A stretch of 64,000 nt of DNA from Parvibaculum indicum. Lineage in GTDB: Bacteria; Pseudomonadota; Alphaproteobacteria; Parvibaculales; Parvibaculaceae. Location: positions 310,001-374,000 of the forward strand of contig NZ_JAASQO010000001.1 in the NCBI RefSeq assembly GCF_011762095.1. The letters are read 5' to 3'. The notes under the pieces were generated by a model. The model was not told the DNA's origin and searched no databases. It worked only from the letters and a program-made list of their open reading frames with translations. Shown piece after piece: positions 56,117 through 64,000 of the stretch; position 1 is the first letter of the stretch, and each line of letters begins with the position of its first letter. The position numbers and the translations under genes are program-made.

Positions 56117-56485
56117 TTACTTCTTCTTACCGGCAATCGCCTTGGCCGGCCCCTTGCGGGTGCGCGCATTGGTATGCGTGCGCTGCCCGCGAACCGGAAG
56201 CCCGCGACGATGGCGCAGACCGCGATAGCAGCCAAGATCCATCAGGCGCTTGATGTTCATCGCGACGTCGCGGCGAAGATCGCCTTCCACGAGGTAGTCG
56301 CGGTCGATCGTTTCGCGAATCTGGATGACTTCGGCATCTGTCAGTTCATTGACGCGACGCTCGGCCGGGATGCCGACCTGATCGCAAATCTCTTTCGACT
56401 TGGCATCACCGATGCCGTGGATATAGGTCAGTGCGATGACAACCCGCTTATTGGTCGGGATGTTGACGCCAGCGATACGAGCCAA
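56117..56485 (-). CDS. rpsM: 30S ribosomal protein S13
   Basis: This 122-residue protein starts [25 protein letters not shown] and ends with the basic tail [13 protein letters not shown]. It sits at the head of the small subunit and touches tRNA and L5. The start is TTG (56485) with an AGGAG ribosome binding site 5 bases upstream. It is the first gene after the strong promoter at 56732-56759, so it opens a transcription unit with rpsK, rpoA and rplQ. Confidence 0.97.
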   Translation of the reverse strand: MARIAGVNIPTNKRVVIALTYIHGIGDAKSKEICDQVGIPAERRVNELTDAEVIQIRETIDRDYLVEGDLRRDVAMNIKRLMDLGCYRGLRHRRGLPVRGQRTHTNARTRKGPAKAIAGKKK

Positions 56486-56504
56486 TGTTTTCTCCTGCTC
56501 ACCC

Positions 56505-56529
56505 AGAGCGCTTTCCGCGAAAACGCTCT
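56505..56529 (-). promoter_or_regulatory. Hairpin in the rpsM leader
   Basis: AGAGCG (56505-56510) pairs with CGCTCT (56524-56529), and inside it TTTC pairs with GAAA across a CGC loop with one mismatch. It ends 8 bases before the ribosome binding site of rpsM and may contribute to translational control. Confidence 0.4.
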
Positions 56530-56731
56530 AACTCATATGGTTAGATCGCTCTTTTTGGCGGAAAACTGCCCTCTTCTGTCAGAGAGGCACTTTTCCTTAG
56601 AGCAACCTGGAATCGCTTACACGGCGCCTGCACGAAAAACCGGTTGTCTAGCTCCGGAAAAACCGCGGAAACCCGCCAATTTTTCGGACCCAACCGGAAT
56701 CTACATCATCGGAGCCGTCGCGAAGGCCGGG

Positions 56732-56759
56732 ATTATAGGATTTACCCCATCCCAGTCAA
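56732..56759 (-). promoter_or_regulatory. Strong sigma-70-type promoter for rpsM-rpsK-rpoA-rplQ
   Basis: On the minus strand, TTGACT (56759-56754) and a perfect TATAAT (56737-56732) are separated by 16 bases. Transcription would start near 56725, leaving a leader of about 240 bases before rpsM. The rest of 56486-56821 shows only the hairpin at 56505-56529 and no gene. Confidence 0.75.
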
Positions 56760-56821
56760 CCGCGTTAAGCGAGATTCCTCTTTGTTTTTCAACGTCCAAC
56801 CGGCTTGCCGCCGGGTCTTCC

Positions 56822-57394
56822 TTAAACCCCGAGGACCGCCTCGATCTGGCGGGTAACCTCATCGATATCCTTCATGCCGTCCACGGTCTTGAGCTGGCCC
56901 TTGCCTGCGTAATAGGCGGAAAGCGGCGCCGTCTGCTCATGATAGACCTTGAGGCGCTTGGCCAGCGCCTCCGCATTGTCGTCGGCGCGCGGACCGCCTT
57001 CGGTCTCCGCCGCGCGGCCCTCGATGCGCGCCAGAAGCGCGTTATCGTCGACCTTGAGTTCCACGACCGCATCCAGCTGGGTGCCATGACGGGCCAGCAT
57101 GGCGTCCAGCGCCTCGGCCTGGGCCACATTGCGCGGGAAACCGTCCAGGATATAGCCCTTGGCGCAATCCGGCTCGGAAATGCGTTCCTCAATGATGCCC
57201 ACCACGACCTCGTTGGGCACGAGTTCGCCGGCTTCCATCAGCGCTTCGGCCTTCTTGCCGACTTCCGTCCCGGCCTTCACCGCGGCGCGCAACATGTCGC
57301 CGGTGGAAAGCTGGGTAAAGCCGTATCGCTCTTCCAGCCGCTTTGCCTGGGTTCCCTTGCCCGCGCCGGGCGGACCAAGAAGAATGAGTTTCAT
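56822..57394 (-). CDS. adk: Adenylate kinase
   Basis: This 190-residue enzyme has the P-loop [27 protein letters not shown] and the [13 protein letters not shown] motif. The LID is the short form without the zinc-binding cysteines, as in many alphaproteobacteria. It balances AMP, ADP and ATP. The start ATG overlaps the secY stop (ATGA), so it is translated with secY. Confidence 0.97.
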   Translation of the reverse strand: MKLILLGPPGAGKGTQAKRLEERYGFTQLSTGDMLRAAVKAGTEVGKKAEALMEAGELVPNEVVVGIIEERISEPDCAKGYILDGFPRNVAQAEALDAMLARHGTQLDAVVELKVDDNALLARIEGRAAETEGGPRADDNAEALAKRLKVYHEQTAPLSAYYAGKGQLKTVDGMKDIDEVTRQIEAVLGV

Positions 57395-58722
57395 CGACGC
57401 TGCCCCCTCAGTTTCGACTTCTTGATGAGTCCTTCATACTGGTGAGCCAGCAAATGGCTCTGGATCTGCGAAACCGTATCCATGGTCACGCTGACGACGA
57501 TCAGCAGCGACGTACCGCCGAAATAGAACGGCACCTTGTACTGCGAAATCAGCACTTCCGGCAGCAGGCAGACGGCCACGAGATAGATCGCGCCGACAAG
57601 GGTGAGCCGCGTCAGAACGTAGTCGATATATTCCGCCGTGCGGGTGCCTGGACGGATGCCGGGAATGAAGCCGCCATACTTCTTCAGATTGTCGGCCGTC
57701 TCCTGAGGATTGAAGACGATTGCCGTATAGAAAAAGGCGAAGAACATGATACCCGCCGCGTAAAGCAGCATGTAGAGCGGCTGACCATGCGCCAGCAGCG
57801 CCGTCATCGTGTTCAGCCATTCAGGGCCCTGCCCGCCGCTGAAATTGGCGGCCGTCACCGGCAGCAGCAGCAGCGAGGAGGCGAAGATCGGCGGGATCAC
57901 GCCGGCCGTGTTCAGCTTCAGCGGAAGATGCGAGCTGTCGCCGCCATACATCTTGTTCCCCACCTGCCGCTTCGGATACTGCACGATCAGCTTTCGCTGC
58001 GCGCGCTCCATGAAGACGATCGCCATGATGACGGCGACGATCATGACGACGAGGAACAGGATCACGAAGGTGGACAGCGCCCCTTCCCGGCCGAGTTCCA
58101 GCGTGCCGACGATCGCATGAGGCAGCTGCGCCACGATGCCCGAGAAGATGATGAGCGAAATGCCGTTGCCGACGCCGCGCGAGGTGATCTGCTCGCCGAG
58201 CCACATCAGGAACACGGTACCGCCCACAAGCGTGATGGTCGTCGTCGCCCGGAAGAAGAGTCCCGGATCCATCACCACATTCTGCGCGCCTTCAAGGCCG
58301 ATCGCGATGCCATAGCCCTGGATCGCGGCCAGGAACACCGTGCCGTAGCGCGTATACTGGTTGATCTGCTTGCGTCCCTGCTCGCCTTCCTTCTTGAGCT
58401 GCTCAAGATGGGGCGAAACGCTCGTCATCAGCTGGATGATAATGGACGCCGAGATGTAGGGCATGATCGCCAGCGCGAAAATGGCCATACGGCCAACCGC
58501 GCCGCCCGCGAACATGTCGAACACGCCGAGCAGGCCGGACTGCTGCTGGTTGAAAACCCGCGCCAGCGCCGCCGGGTCGATGCCGGGCAGCGGAATATAG
58601 GTGCCCAGCCGGTAAACGATGAGCGCACCCAGTGTGAACCAGATGCGCTTTTTCAGCTCTTCCGCCTTCGCAAAGGCGGAGAAATTGAGATTCGCTGCAA
58701 GTTGTTCCGCCGCTGATGCCAT
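57391..58722 (-). CDS. secY: Protein translocase subunit SecY
   Basis: This 443-residue protein has ten membrane helices. Landmarks are [26 protein letters not shown]-type and [15 protein letters not shown] at the start. It forms the channel for secreted and membrane proteins with SecE and SecG. It follows rplO by 73 bases and overlaps adk by 4 bases. Confidence 0.97.
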   Translation of the reverse strand: MASAAEQLAANLNFSAFAKAEELKKRIWFTLGALIVYRLGTYIPLPGIDPAALARVFNQQQSGLLGVFDMFAGGAVGRMAIFALAIMPYISASIIIQLMTSVSPHLEQLKKEGEQGRKQINQYTRYGTVFLAAIQGYGIAIGLEGAQNVVMDPGLFFRATTTITLVGGTVFLMWLGEQITSRGVGNGISLIIFSGIVAQLPHAIVGTLELGREGALSTFVILFLVVMIVAVIMAIVFMERAQRKLIVQYPKRQVGNKMYGGDSSHLPLKLNTAGVIPPIFASSLLLLPVTAANFSGGQGPEWLNTMTALLAHGQPLYMLLYAAGIMFFAFFYTAIVFNPQETADNLKKYGGFIPGIRPGTRTAEYIDYVLTRLTLVGAIYLVAVCLLPEVLISQYKVPFYFGGTSLLIVVSVTMDTVSQIQSHLLAHQYEGLIKKSKLRGQRR

Positions 58723-58795
58723 TCAACTCACCTCTGCGCCGATCGCCTGGCGCCCCTTGAGAAATGCGAATCCCGTTTAACTCACGCCCTGTCGA

Positions 58796-59278
58796 TTACT
58801 CGGCAGCGGCTTTGGCTTTCGGCTCGACAACCGTCACCGAACCGCCGGCCTTCTCGACCGCGGCCTTGGCCGCTTCCGACGCGCCCGCGACCTGGAAGCT
58901 GAGCTTGGCTTTGAGCTCGCCCTTGTTGAGCAGGCGCACGCCATCCTTCACCCGGCGAATGATACCGGCCTCGACCAGCGCGGCCGCATCGACCGTCGCA
59001 CCCTCGGCAAGCTTGCCCGCCTCGACGGCCTGCTGCACACGGCCGAGATTGACCGTGTTGTAGTCCAGCCGGAACGGGTTCTTGAAGCCACGCTTGGGCA
59101 GGCGCATGTGGATCGGCATCTGGCCGCCCTCATAGCCCTTGATCGCCACGCCGCTGCGGGACTTCTGACCCTTCACGCCGCGACCGCCGGTCTTGCCCTT
59201 GCCTGAGCCGATACCGCGGCCCACGCGCATGCGCGACTTGCGGGCGCCTTCATTGTCGGCGATTTCATTGAGTTTCAT
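58796..59278 (-). CDS. rplO: 50S ribosomal protein L15
   Basis: This 160-residue protein has [34 protein letters not shown], the conserved glycine-rich L15 N-terminus. An Ala/Lys-rich tail ends it (EPKAKAAAE). The ATG at 59278 is chosen because it is the family start; the frame extends 16 codons upstream. It lies between rpmD and secY, the standard order. Confidence 0.98.
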   Translation of the reverse strand: MKLNEIADNEGARKSRMRVGRGIGSGKGKTGGRGVKGQKSRSGVAIKGYEGGQMPIHMRLPKRGFKNPFRLDYNTVNLGRVQQAVEAGKLAEGATVDAAALVEAGIIRRVKDGVRLLNKGELKAKLSFQVAGASEAAKAAVEKAGGSVTVVEPKAKAAAE

Positions 59279-59309
59279 TGGCTTTGCCTCTGCAACCACT
59301 TGAGCCCGA

Positions 59310-59510
59310 TCAGCCTTCGTCCACAATGCGAACGAGGTGGGGCAGCTTATTGATCATGCCGCGAACCGCCGGCGTATCGGCAAGGGTCCGCGTCTTGTTC
59401 ATCTTGTTCAGTCCAAGGCCCACCAGCGTGGCTCGCTGGTCCGCCTTGCGGCGGATCGGGCTTCCGACCTGCTGAACCGTGATGGTCTTCGCCGACTTCT
59501 TGGCAGCCAT
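59310..59510 (-). CDS. rpmD: 50S ribosomal protein L30
   Basis: This 66-residue protein has [32 protein letters not shown], the L30 signature, and ends HLVRIVDEG. It starts [11 protein letters not shown]. It lies between rpsE and rplO in the spc operon. Confidence 0.97.
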   Translation of the reverse strand: MAAKKSAKTITVQQVGSPIRRKADQRATLVGLGLNKMNKTRTLADTPAVRGMINKLPHLVRIVDEG

Positions 59511-59530
59511 TGTCCGTTACCTCTCCGCGC

Positions 59531-60085
59531 TTACTCGAGGCCGCTCTCGGCGGCGGCATCGGAACGACGACCAACGATTTCGCTGACCTTCTTCCCGCGG
59601 CGCGCCGCAACCATGCGCGGGCTCTGCTCGTTCTTCAGCGCGTCAAACGTCGCGCGAACCATGTTGTAGGGATTGGAGGTGCCGAGCGACTTCGCCACGA
59701 CATCCTGCACACCCAGCGTCTCGAAAACGGCGCGCATCGGGCCGCCGGCAATGATACCGGTGCCGGGAGGCGCCGCGCGGAGCACCACGCGGCCCGCGCC
59801 ATGACGGCCATCGACATCGTGATGCAGCGTGCGGCCTTCGCGAAGCGGAACGCGGATCATCGAGCGCTTGGCGGCCTCGGTCGCCTTGCGGATCGCTTCC
59901 GGCACTTCGCGCGCCTTGCCGTGACCGAAGCCGACACGGCCCTTCTGGTCGCCGACCACGACGAGCGCGGCAAAGCCGAAACGACGGCCGCCCTTCACCA
60001 CCTTGGCGACGCGATTGATATGGACCAGCTTGTCCACGAATTCGCTGTCGCGATCTTCCCGTTCACGATTGTCTTTACGTGCCAC
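59531..60085 (-). CDS. rpsE: 30S ribosomal protein S5
   Basis: This 184-residue protein has [27 protein letters not shown] and [10 protein letters not shown] with the central S5 fold, [15 protein letters not shown]. It helps decoding fidelity. The start is GTG at 60085. It is the gene between rplR and rpmD. Confidence 0.98.
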   Translation of the reverse strand: MARKDNREREDRDSEFVDKLVHINRVAKVVKGGRRFGFAALVVVGDQKGRVGFGHGKAREVPEAIRKATEAAKRSMIRVPLREGRTLHHDVDGRHGAGRVVLRAAPPGTGIIAGGPMRAVFETLGVQDVVAKSLGTSNPYNMVRATFDALKNEQSPRMVAARRGKKVSEIVGRRSDAAAESGLE

Positions 60086-60097
60086 GTGTCAATTCCC

Positions 60098-60451
60098 TTA
60101 GAAGTTGAGTCCGCCCTCGCGCGCACCGTCCGCGAGCGCTTTGACCCGACCGTGATAGATATAGCCGCCGCGGTCGAACACCACCTCGGTGACGCCTGCA
60201 TCCTTGGCACGCTTCGCCAGCAGTTCGCCGACCTTGGTCGCCGCACCGACATTGCCGCCGGCCTTGATGCCGAGATCGGGATCGAGCGACGAAGCATGGG
60301 CAAGCGTCTTGCCCTCCTTGTCGTCGATCACCTGGGCATAGATATGTTTGGACGAACGGAACACCGAGAGCCTCGGGCGCCCATTCGCGTTCTTCGCGAG
60401 CCGCGAGCGGTTGCGCATTGCGCGCCGCTGGGAAAGGGTCATGTTCTTCAT
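60098..60451 (-). CDS. rplR: 50S ribosomal protein L18
   Basis: This 117-residue protein has [20 protein letters not shown] and [35 protein letters not shown], typical for L18, which binds 5S rRNA. It follows rplF by 12 bases and precedes rpsE by 12 bases. Confidence 0.98.
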   Translation of the reverse strand: MKNMTLSQRRAMRNRSRLAKNANGRPRLSVFRSSKHIYAQVIDDKEGKTLAHASSLDPDLGIKAGGNVGAATKVGELLAKRAKDAGVTEVVFDRGGYIYHGRVKALADGAREGGLNF

Positions 60452-60463
60452 GGATACACCCGA

Positions 60464-60997
60464 TTACTTCTTCTTGCCTTCCTTGCGGAAGATGTACTCG
60501 CCGGCATATTTCACGCCCTTGCCCTTATAGGGCTCCGGAGCGCGATAGGCGCGGATTTCCGCCGCGACCTGACCGACGCGCTGTTTGTCGATACCGCTCA
60601 CTTCGATCTCGGTCGGCTTCGCGCATTTGATCTCGATGCCGTCCGGGATCGGATACTTCACGTCATGGCTGAAGCCGAGATTGAGCTGGAGCGCCTTGCC
60701 CTGCACCGCTGCGCGGTAGCCGACGCCGTTGATCTCGAGCTTCTTGGTGAAGCCTTCGGTCACGCCCGTCACCAGGTTCTGCACCAGCGTACGGCTCAGG
60801 CCCCACATGGCACGGCCACGCGACGCGCCTTCGCGCGGCTGCACGGAGATGCCGTTCTCGCCCATCTCCACTGTGACGTCGTCAACCAGCGTCAGTTCCA
60901 GAGTCCCCTTGGGGCCCTTCACCGACACCTTCTGGCCGTCGATTTTCGCTTCGACGCCCTTGGGAACCTCAATGGGTCTTTTGCCAATTCGAGACAT
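60464..60997 (-). CDS. rplF: 50S ribosomal protein L6
   Basis: This 177-residue protein starts [15 protein letters not shown] and has the L6 segment [18 protein letters not shown] and the C-terminal [18 protein letters not shown]. It lies near the sarcin-ricin loop. It is 47 bases after rpsH. Confidence 0.98.
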   Translation of the reverse strand: MSRIGKRPIEVPKGVEAKIDGQKVSVKGPKGTLELTLVDDVTVEMGENGISVQPREGASRGRAMWGLSRTLVQNLVTGVTEGFTKKLEINGVGYRAAVQGKALQLNLGFSHDVKYPIPDGIEIKCAKPTEIEVSGIDKQRVGQVAAEIRAYRAPEPYKGKGVKYAGEYIFRKEGKKK

Positions 60998-61044
60998 GGT
61001 CTCTGCTTCCTGTCGTCAACTCGTTGCAGCCGGTCTGTCGCGTC

Positions 61045-61443
61045 TTAGAAGACGCGGCACAGGACTTCGCCACCTACATTCTGTTCCCTCGCCGCCGCGT
61101 CGGACATGATGCCCTTCGGCGTGGAGAGGATCGAAATGCCGAGCCCGTTATGGACCGTCGGCATCGTCTTCACCGAAGAGTACACCCGGCGGCCCGGCGT
61201 CGAGACACGCTCGATCTCCCGGATGACCGGCTCACCCTCGGTATATTTCAGTTCGATCTCGAACTCGCTCTTGCCGTCGGCATATTCGGTCTTCGAATAG
61301 CCGCGGATAAAGCCTTCATCGGCGAGAACGTCAAGCACCCAGCCACGAAGCTTGGAAGCCGGCGTCACCACCTTGGACTTGCCGCGCGTCTGCGCGTTGC
61401 GAATCCGGGTCAGCATATCGCCAAGAGGATCGGACATTGTCAT
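61045..61443 (-). CDS. rpsH: 30S ribosomal protein S8
   Basis: This 132-residue protein has [16 protein letters not shown] and the C-terminal [16 protein letters not shown] typical of S8, which binds 16S rRNA helix 21 and in E. coli represses the spc operon. Two starts fit (61443 and 61437); the first has better ribosome binding site spacing. Confidence 0.97.
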   Translation of the reverse strand: MTMSDPLGDMLTRIRNAQTRGKSKVVTPASKLRGWVLDVLADEGFIRGYSKTEYADGKSEFEIELKYTEGEPVIREIERVSTPGRRVYSSVKTMPTVHNGLGISILSTPKGIMSDAAAREQNVGGEVLCRVF

Positions 61444-61456
61444 GCGCGTAGTCTCC

Positions 61457-61762
61457 TTACCAGCTCGACTTCACCATGCCGGGAATCTGCCCCTTGGACG
61501 CAAGGTCCCGGAGCGCGATACGCGACATGCGCAGCTTGCGGTAGTACGCCTTGGGACGACCGGTGACTTCGCACCGGTTATGAAGCCGCGTCTTGGACGA
61601 ATTGCGCGGCAGCTCGTTGAGCTTGAGCTGCGCCTGGAAACGCTCTTCCATCGAAAGAGACTCGTCCTTGGTCATCGCCTTCAGCTTGGCGCGCTTTTCG
61701 GCATACTGCGCAACAAGCTTGCGGCGCTTTTGATCCCGGTTGATGGCGCTTTTCTTAGCCAT
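61457..61762 (-). CDS. rpsN: 30S ribosomal protein S14 (zinc-free form)
   Basis: This 101-residue protein lacks the CxxC...CxxC motif and is therefore the long zinc-independent S14. Landmarks are [17 protein letters not shown] and [28 protein letters not shown]. It follows rplE by 42 bases. Confidence 0.97.
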   Translation of the reverse strand: MAKKSAINRDQKRRKLVAQYAEKRAKLKAMTKDESLSMEERFQAQLKLNELPRNSSKTRLHNRCEVTGRPKAYYRKLRMSRIALRDLASKGQIPGMVKSSW

Positions 61763-61804
61763 TCCTACCTCCGTCGGGTCCGCCCCATGCGGACCGTGAG
61801 AAAC

Positions 61805-62365
61805 TTACTTCGTGAACGGGAAGTTGAACTTCCGAAGCAGCTCGCGCGCTTCGTCGTTCGTCTCCGCCGTGGTGCACACGATGATGTCCATGCCCCAGAC
61901 CTGATCGACCTTGTCGTATTCGATCTCGGGAAAAACGATGTGCTCTTTCAGGCCCATCGCAAAATTGCCGCGCCCGTCGAAGCTCTTCGGGTTCAGGCCG
62001 CGGAAGTCACGCACGCGCGGCAGCGCGATGGTGATCAGGCGGTCCAGGAACTCGTACATGCGGTCGCGGCGTAGCGTAACCTTCACGCCGATCGGCATAT
62101 CTTCGCGAAGCTTGAAGCCGGCGATCGAGGTCTTGGCCTTGGTGATGACCGGCTTCTGGCCGGTAATCGCCTGAAGGTCCTCGAAGGCGGACTTGATCTT
62201 CTTGGAGTCGCCAACGGCCTCGCCGACGCCCATATTGATCACGACCTTGTCGATCCGCGGGATCTGAAGCACGTTCGCGTAATTGAACTGCTCTTTCATC
62301 TGGCCGCGGATGGCCTCGTTATACTGTGCGCGCAGACGCGGCGCGTAGCTCTGTGCTTCAGCCAT
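61805..62365 (-). CDS. rplE: 50S ribosomal protein L5
   Basis: This 186-residue protein has [21 protein letters not shown] and [29 protein letters not shown], plus the conserved [16 protein letters not shown] near the end. It binds 5S rRNA. Its start overlaps the end of rplX by 8 bases. Confidence 0.98.
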   Translation of the reverse strand: MAEAQSYAPRLRAQYNEAIRGQMKEQFNYANVLQIPRIDKVVINMGVGEAVGDSKKIKSAFEDLQAITGQKPVITKAKTSIAGFKLREDMPIGVKVTLRRDRMYEFLDRLITIALPRVRDFRGLNPKSFDGRGNFAMGLKEHIVFPEIEYDKVDQVWGMDIIVCTTAETNDEARELLRKFNFPFTK

Positions 62366-62675
62366 CGATCACATCTCCCGACGCCTTGGCGAAACGAACC
62401 TTGCGGCCGTCGTCCAGCGTCTTGAAACCAACTCGCGTCGCCTTGCCGGAAGCGGGATCGGCAATGGCGAGATTCGACAGGTGAATGGACGCCTCGCGGG
62501 TCGAAATGCCGCCGGCCGACACCTGGGACGGCTTCTCGTGGCGCTTCACCATGTTCACGCCCTGAACGAGAGCGCGGGACTCCTTGGGAAGCACGGCGAG
62601 AACTTCGCCGGTCCGACCCTTGTCCTTGCCCGCCAGGACAACGACCTTGTCACCCTTTTTGATCTTCTGGGCCAT
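62358..62675 (-). CDS. rplX: 50S ribosomal protein L24
   Basis: This 105-residue protein starts [20 protein letters not shown], the KOW motif of L24, followed by [15 protein letters not shown]. It nucleates large-subunit assembly. Its start codon shares one base with the rplN stop (TGATG), and its end overlaps rplE. Confidence 0.98.
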   Translation of the reverse strand: MAQKIKKGDKVVVLAGKDKGRTGEVLAVLPKESRALVQGVNMVKRHEKPSQVSAGGISTREASIHLSNLAIADPASGKATRVGFKTLDDGRKVRFAKASGDVIDG

Positions 62676-63043
62676 CAGAGCACCTCCGGGGCCAGCGAGA
62701 CGATCTTCATATGGTTCTTCGCGCGAAGTTCGCGGGTCACCGGACCGAAGATACGGGTGCCGATCGGCTCGCCCTGATTGTTCACAAGCACCGCCGCATT
62801 GCGGTCGAAACGGATGACGCTTCCATCTGCGCGGCGGATATCCTTCGCGGTGCGGACGATCACGGCCTTGACCACATCGCCCTTCTTCACCTTGCCGCGC
62901 GGAATGGCTTCCTTCACGCTGACGACGATGATGTCGCCCACGGAAGCGTATTTCCGCTTGGAACCACCCAGAACCTTGATGCACATCACGCGACGCGCAC
63001 CAGAGTTGTCGGCGACCTCCAGGTTTGTTTCCTGTTGAATCAT
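62675..63043 (-). CDS. rplN: 50S ribosomal protein L14
   Basis: This 122-residue protein has [27 protein letters not shown] and the C-terminal [18 protein letters not shown], exact family length. It lies at the subunit interface. It is followed with one base overlap by rplX. Confidence 0.98.
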   Translation of the reverse strand: MIQQETNLEVADNSGARRVMCIKVLGGSKRKYASVGDIIVVSVKEAIPRGKVKKGDVVKAVIVRTAKDIRRADGSVIRFDRNAAVLVNNQGEPIGTRIFGPVTRELRAKNHMKIVSLAPEVL

Positions 63044-63086
63044 AACTTCATCCGCCTTCGCTCGGACCGAACCTCACCCTTGGGGC

Positions 63087-63323
63087 TCAGGCCTCGTCCG
63101 TAATGACTTCCCATCGCTTGCTACGAGAGTGCGGGCGGCATTCCTGGATCTTCACGATCTGGCCGACCTTCGCCTGATTGCTCTCGTCATGAGCGTGATA
63201 CTTCTTGGTGCGGCGCACGATCTTCTTCAGGAGCGGGTCCTTGAAGCGGCGCTCGATATTCACTGTCACCGTCTTTTCGTTCTTGTCGCTGACAACGACA
63301 CCCTGGAGGATTCTCTTCGGCAT
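63087..63323 (-). CDS. rpsQ: 30S ribosomal protein S17
   Basis: This 78-residue protein has [27 protein letters not shown] and [20 protein letters not shown], typical of S17. It binds 16S rRNA helices in the 5' domain. It follows rpmC by 11 bases. Confidence 0.98.
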   Translation of the reverse strand: MPKRILQGVVVSDKNEKTVTVNIERRFKDPLLKKIVRRTKKYHAHDESNQAKVGQIVKIQECRPHSRSKRWEVITDEA

Positions 63324-63334
63324 GGTTCTCGTCC

Positions 63335-63541
63335 TCAGCCCTTGTTCTGTTCAGCCGGCGCGGCCTGCCGCTGCATGGTCTTGATCCGCGCAATGTCTCG
63401 GCGGATCTGACGGAAGCGCGCAGTCTTCTCCAGCTGGCCGCTCGCCTGCTGGAAGCGAAGGTTGAACTGTTCCTTCTTCAGCTTCACCAGCTCGTCATCG
63501 AGCTGGTCCGGCGTCATGTCTCTCACTTCACTGGCCTTCAT
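63335..63541 (-). CDS. rpmC: 50S ribosomal protein L29
   Basis: This 68-residue helical protein has [35 protein letters not shown], the L29 signature. It sits near the exit tunnel where trigger factor and SRP bind. Its C-terminus is slightly extended and Gln/Ala-rich. Confidence 0.97.
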   Translation of the reverse strand: MKASEVRDMTPDQLDDELVKLKKEQFNLRFQQASGQLEKTARFRQIRRDIARIKTMQRQAAPAEQNKG

Positions 63542-63604
63542 GGCCCGACCCTTTCATTTCGTCGCCGCCGCACGGCGGGAAATTTGCCTTAACCGTCCTT
63601 ACGC

Positions 63605-64000
63605 TCAACCGTGCTCGCCGGGACGCGCGACAAAGCGCGTCTTGACCGGAAGCTTGGCCGCCCCGAGGCGCAGCGCCTCTTCGGCGATCGCATGCGGAAC
63701 ACCGTCGATCTCGAACATGATCCGGCCCGGCTTCACTTTGGCCGCCCAGTATTCCGGCGTGCCCTTACCCTTACCCATGCGGACTTCGGTCGGCTTCTGC
63801 GAAACCGGAACGTCCGGGAAGATACGGATCCACACACGGCCCGCGCGCTTCATGTGACGCGTGATCGCACGGCGTGCCGCCTCGATCTGGCGCGCGGTGA
63901 CGCGAGCCGGCTCCTGGGCCTTCAGGCCATAGGCGCCGAAATCCAGATTCGTTCCGCCCTTCGCGGCGCCGTGGATACGGCCCTTGTGTTGCTTGCGGAA
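63605..64000 (-). CDS. rplP: 50S ribosomal protein L16, 5' end outside window
   Basis: The visible 131 codons run from the window edge ([16 protein letters not shown]...) to the stop and match nearly all of L16. Landmarks are [52 protein letters not shown] and the end ARPGEHG. Only the first few residues and the start codon are missing. It binds near the A-site tRNA elbow. Confidence 0.97.
   Translation of the reverse strand, partial: FRKQHKGRIHGAAKGGTNLDFGAYGLKAQEPARVTARQIEAARRAITRHMKRAGRVWIRIFPDVPVSQKPTEVRMGKGKGTPEYWAAKVKPGRIMFEIDGVPHAIAEEALRLGAAKLPVKTRFVARPGEHG

Overview
The window is GC-rich and tightly packed, and it reads as a chromosomal core segment of an alphaproteobacterium. The evidence is the pairing of PleD with DivK, a MipZ-type division regulator, the alphaproteobacterial envelope protein EipB (DUF1849), DUF1489 and DUF3572 proteins, an ATP12-type F1-ATPase chaperone, and TTAA-N7-GTAAC motifs that resemble CtrA boxes. 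Gene content (leucine and propionate catabolism, assimilatory sulfur reduction) fits a free-living aerobic heterotroph. I cannot name the genus from sequence alone. No phage, insertion sequence, integrase, CRISPR array or rRNA was seen; one tRNA-Leu is present.

Layout. 1-3.9 kb: the end of an MFS transporter, rpmG, a structured intergenic region that may encode a small RNA, then pleD and divK on the minus strand. 3.6-9.3 kb: DUF3572 protein, HAD hydrolase, ROK sugar kinase, DNA polymerase IV with an N-terminal zinc ribbon, EipB, a 2-hydroxyacid dehydrogenase, and a small membrane protein under a cobalamin riboswitch. 9.8-16.8 kb: a diguanylate cyclase, N-carbamoylputrescine amidase, RidA, a FemAB-like acyltransferase, a HIT protein, a beta-propeller lipoprotein, an LpqC-like esterase, and a VOC protein beside a gene remnant. 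17-25.9 kb: clpS-clpA, a SPOR-containing D,D-carboxypeptidase, mipZ, a small exported repeat protein, panC, a PAP2 phosphatase and a DUF1489 protein.

25.9-35 kb is a leucine/acyl-CoA catabolic block: ivd, the methylcrotonyl-CoA carboxylase pair and an alpha/beta hydrolase run leftward. They diverge from a TetR regulator, and a palindromic operator candidate lies between them. A SnoaL-like protein and a thiolase follow. 35-41.5 kb holds a kelch protein, mgtE, tRNA-Leu(GAG), cysH with a siroheme-synthase fragment gene, a stand-alone fliN-like gene divergent from lipB, and a polymer-forming membrane protein. 41.5-45.1 kb holds a second biotin carboxylase pair (propionyl-CoA type). 45.4-53.8 kb is a leftward string (ATP12 chaperone, AsmA, HAD phosphatase, RluC-type pseudouridine synthase, fluoride channel, RarA), then bfd-bfr iron storage and a Deg-type protease.

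54-64 kb is the spc/alpha ribosomal-protein region on the minus strand, in the order rplP-rpmC-rpsQ-rplN-rplX-rplE-rpsN-rpsH-rplF-rplR-rpsE-rpmD-rplO-secY-adk-[promoter and long leader]-rpsM-rpsK-rpoA-rplQ-terminator.

The best candidates for something undescribed are the riboswitch-controlled orphan membrane protein (possible B12 or cobalt uptake), the structured intergenic transcript at about 1083-1339, the recurring TTAA-N7-GTAAC boxes upstream of a carboxypeptidase gene and an orphan fliN, and the long rpsM leader.
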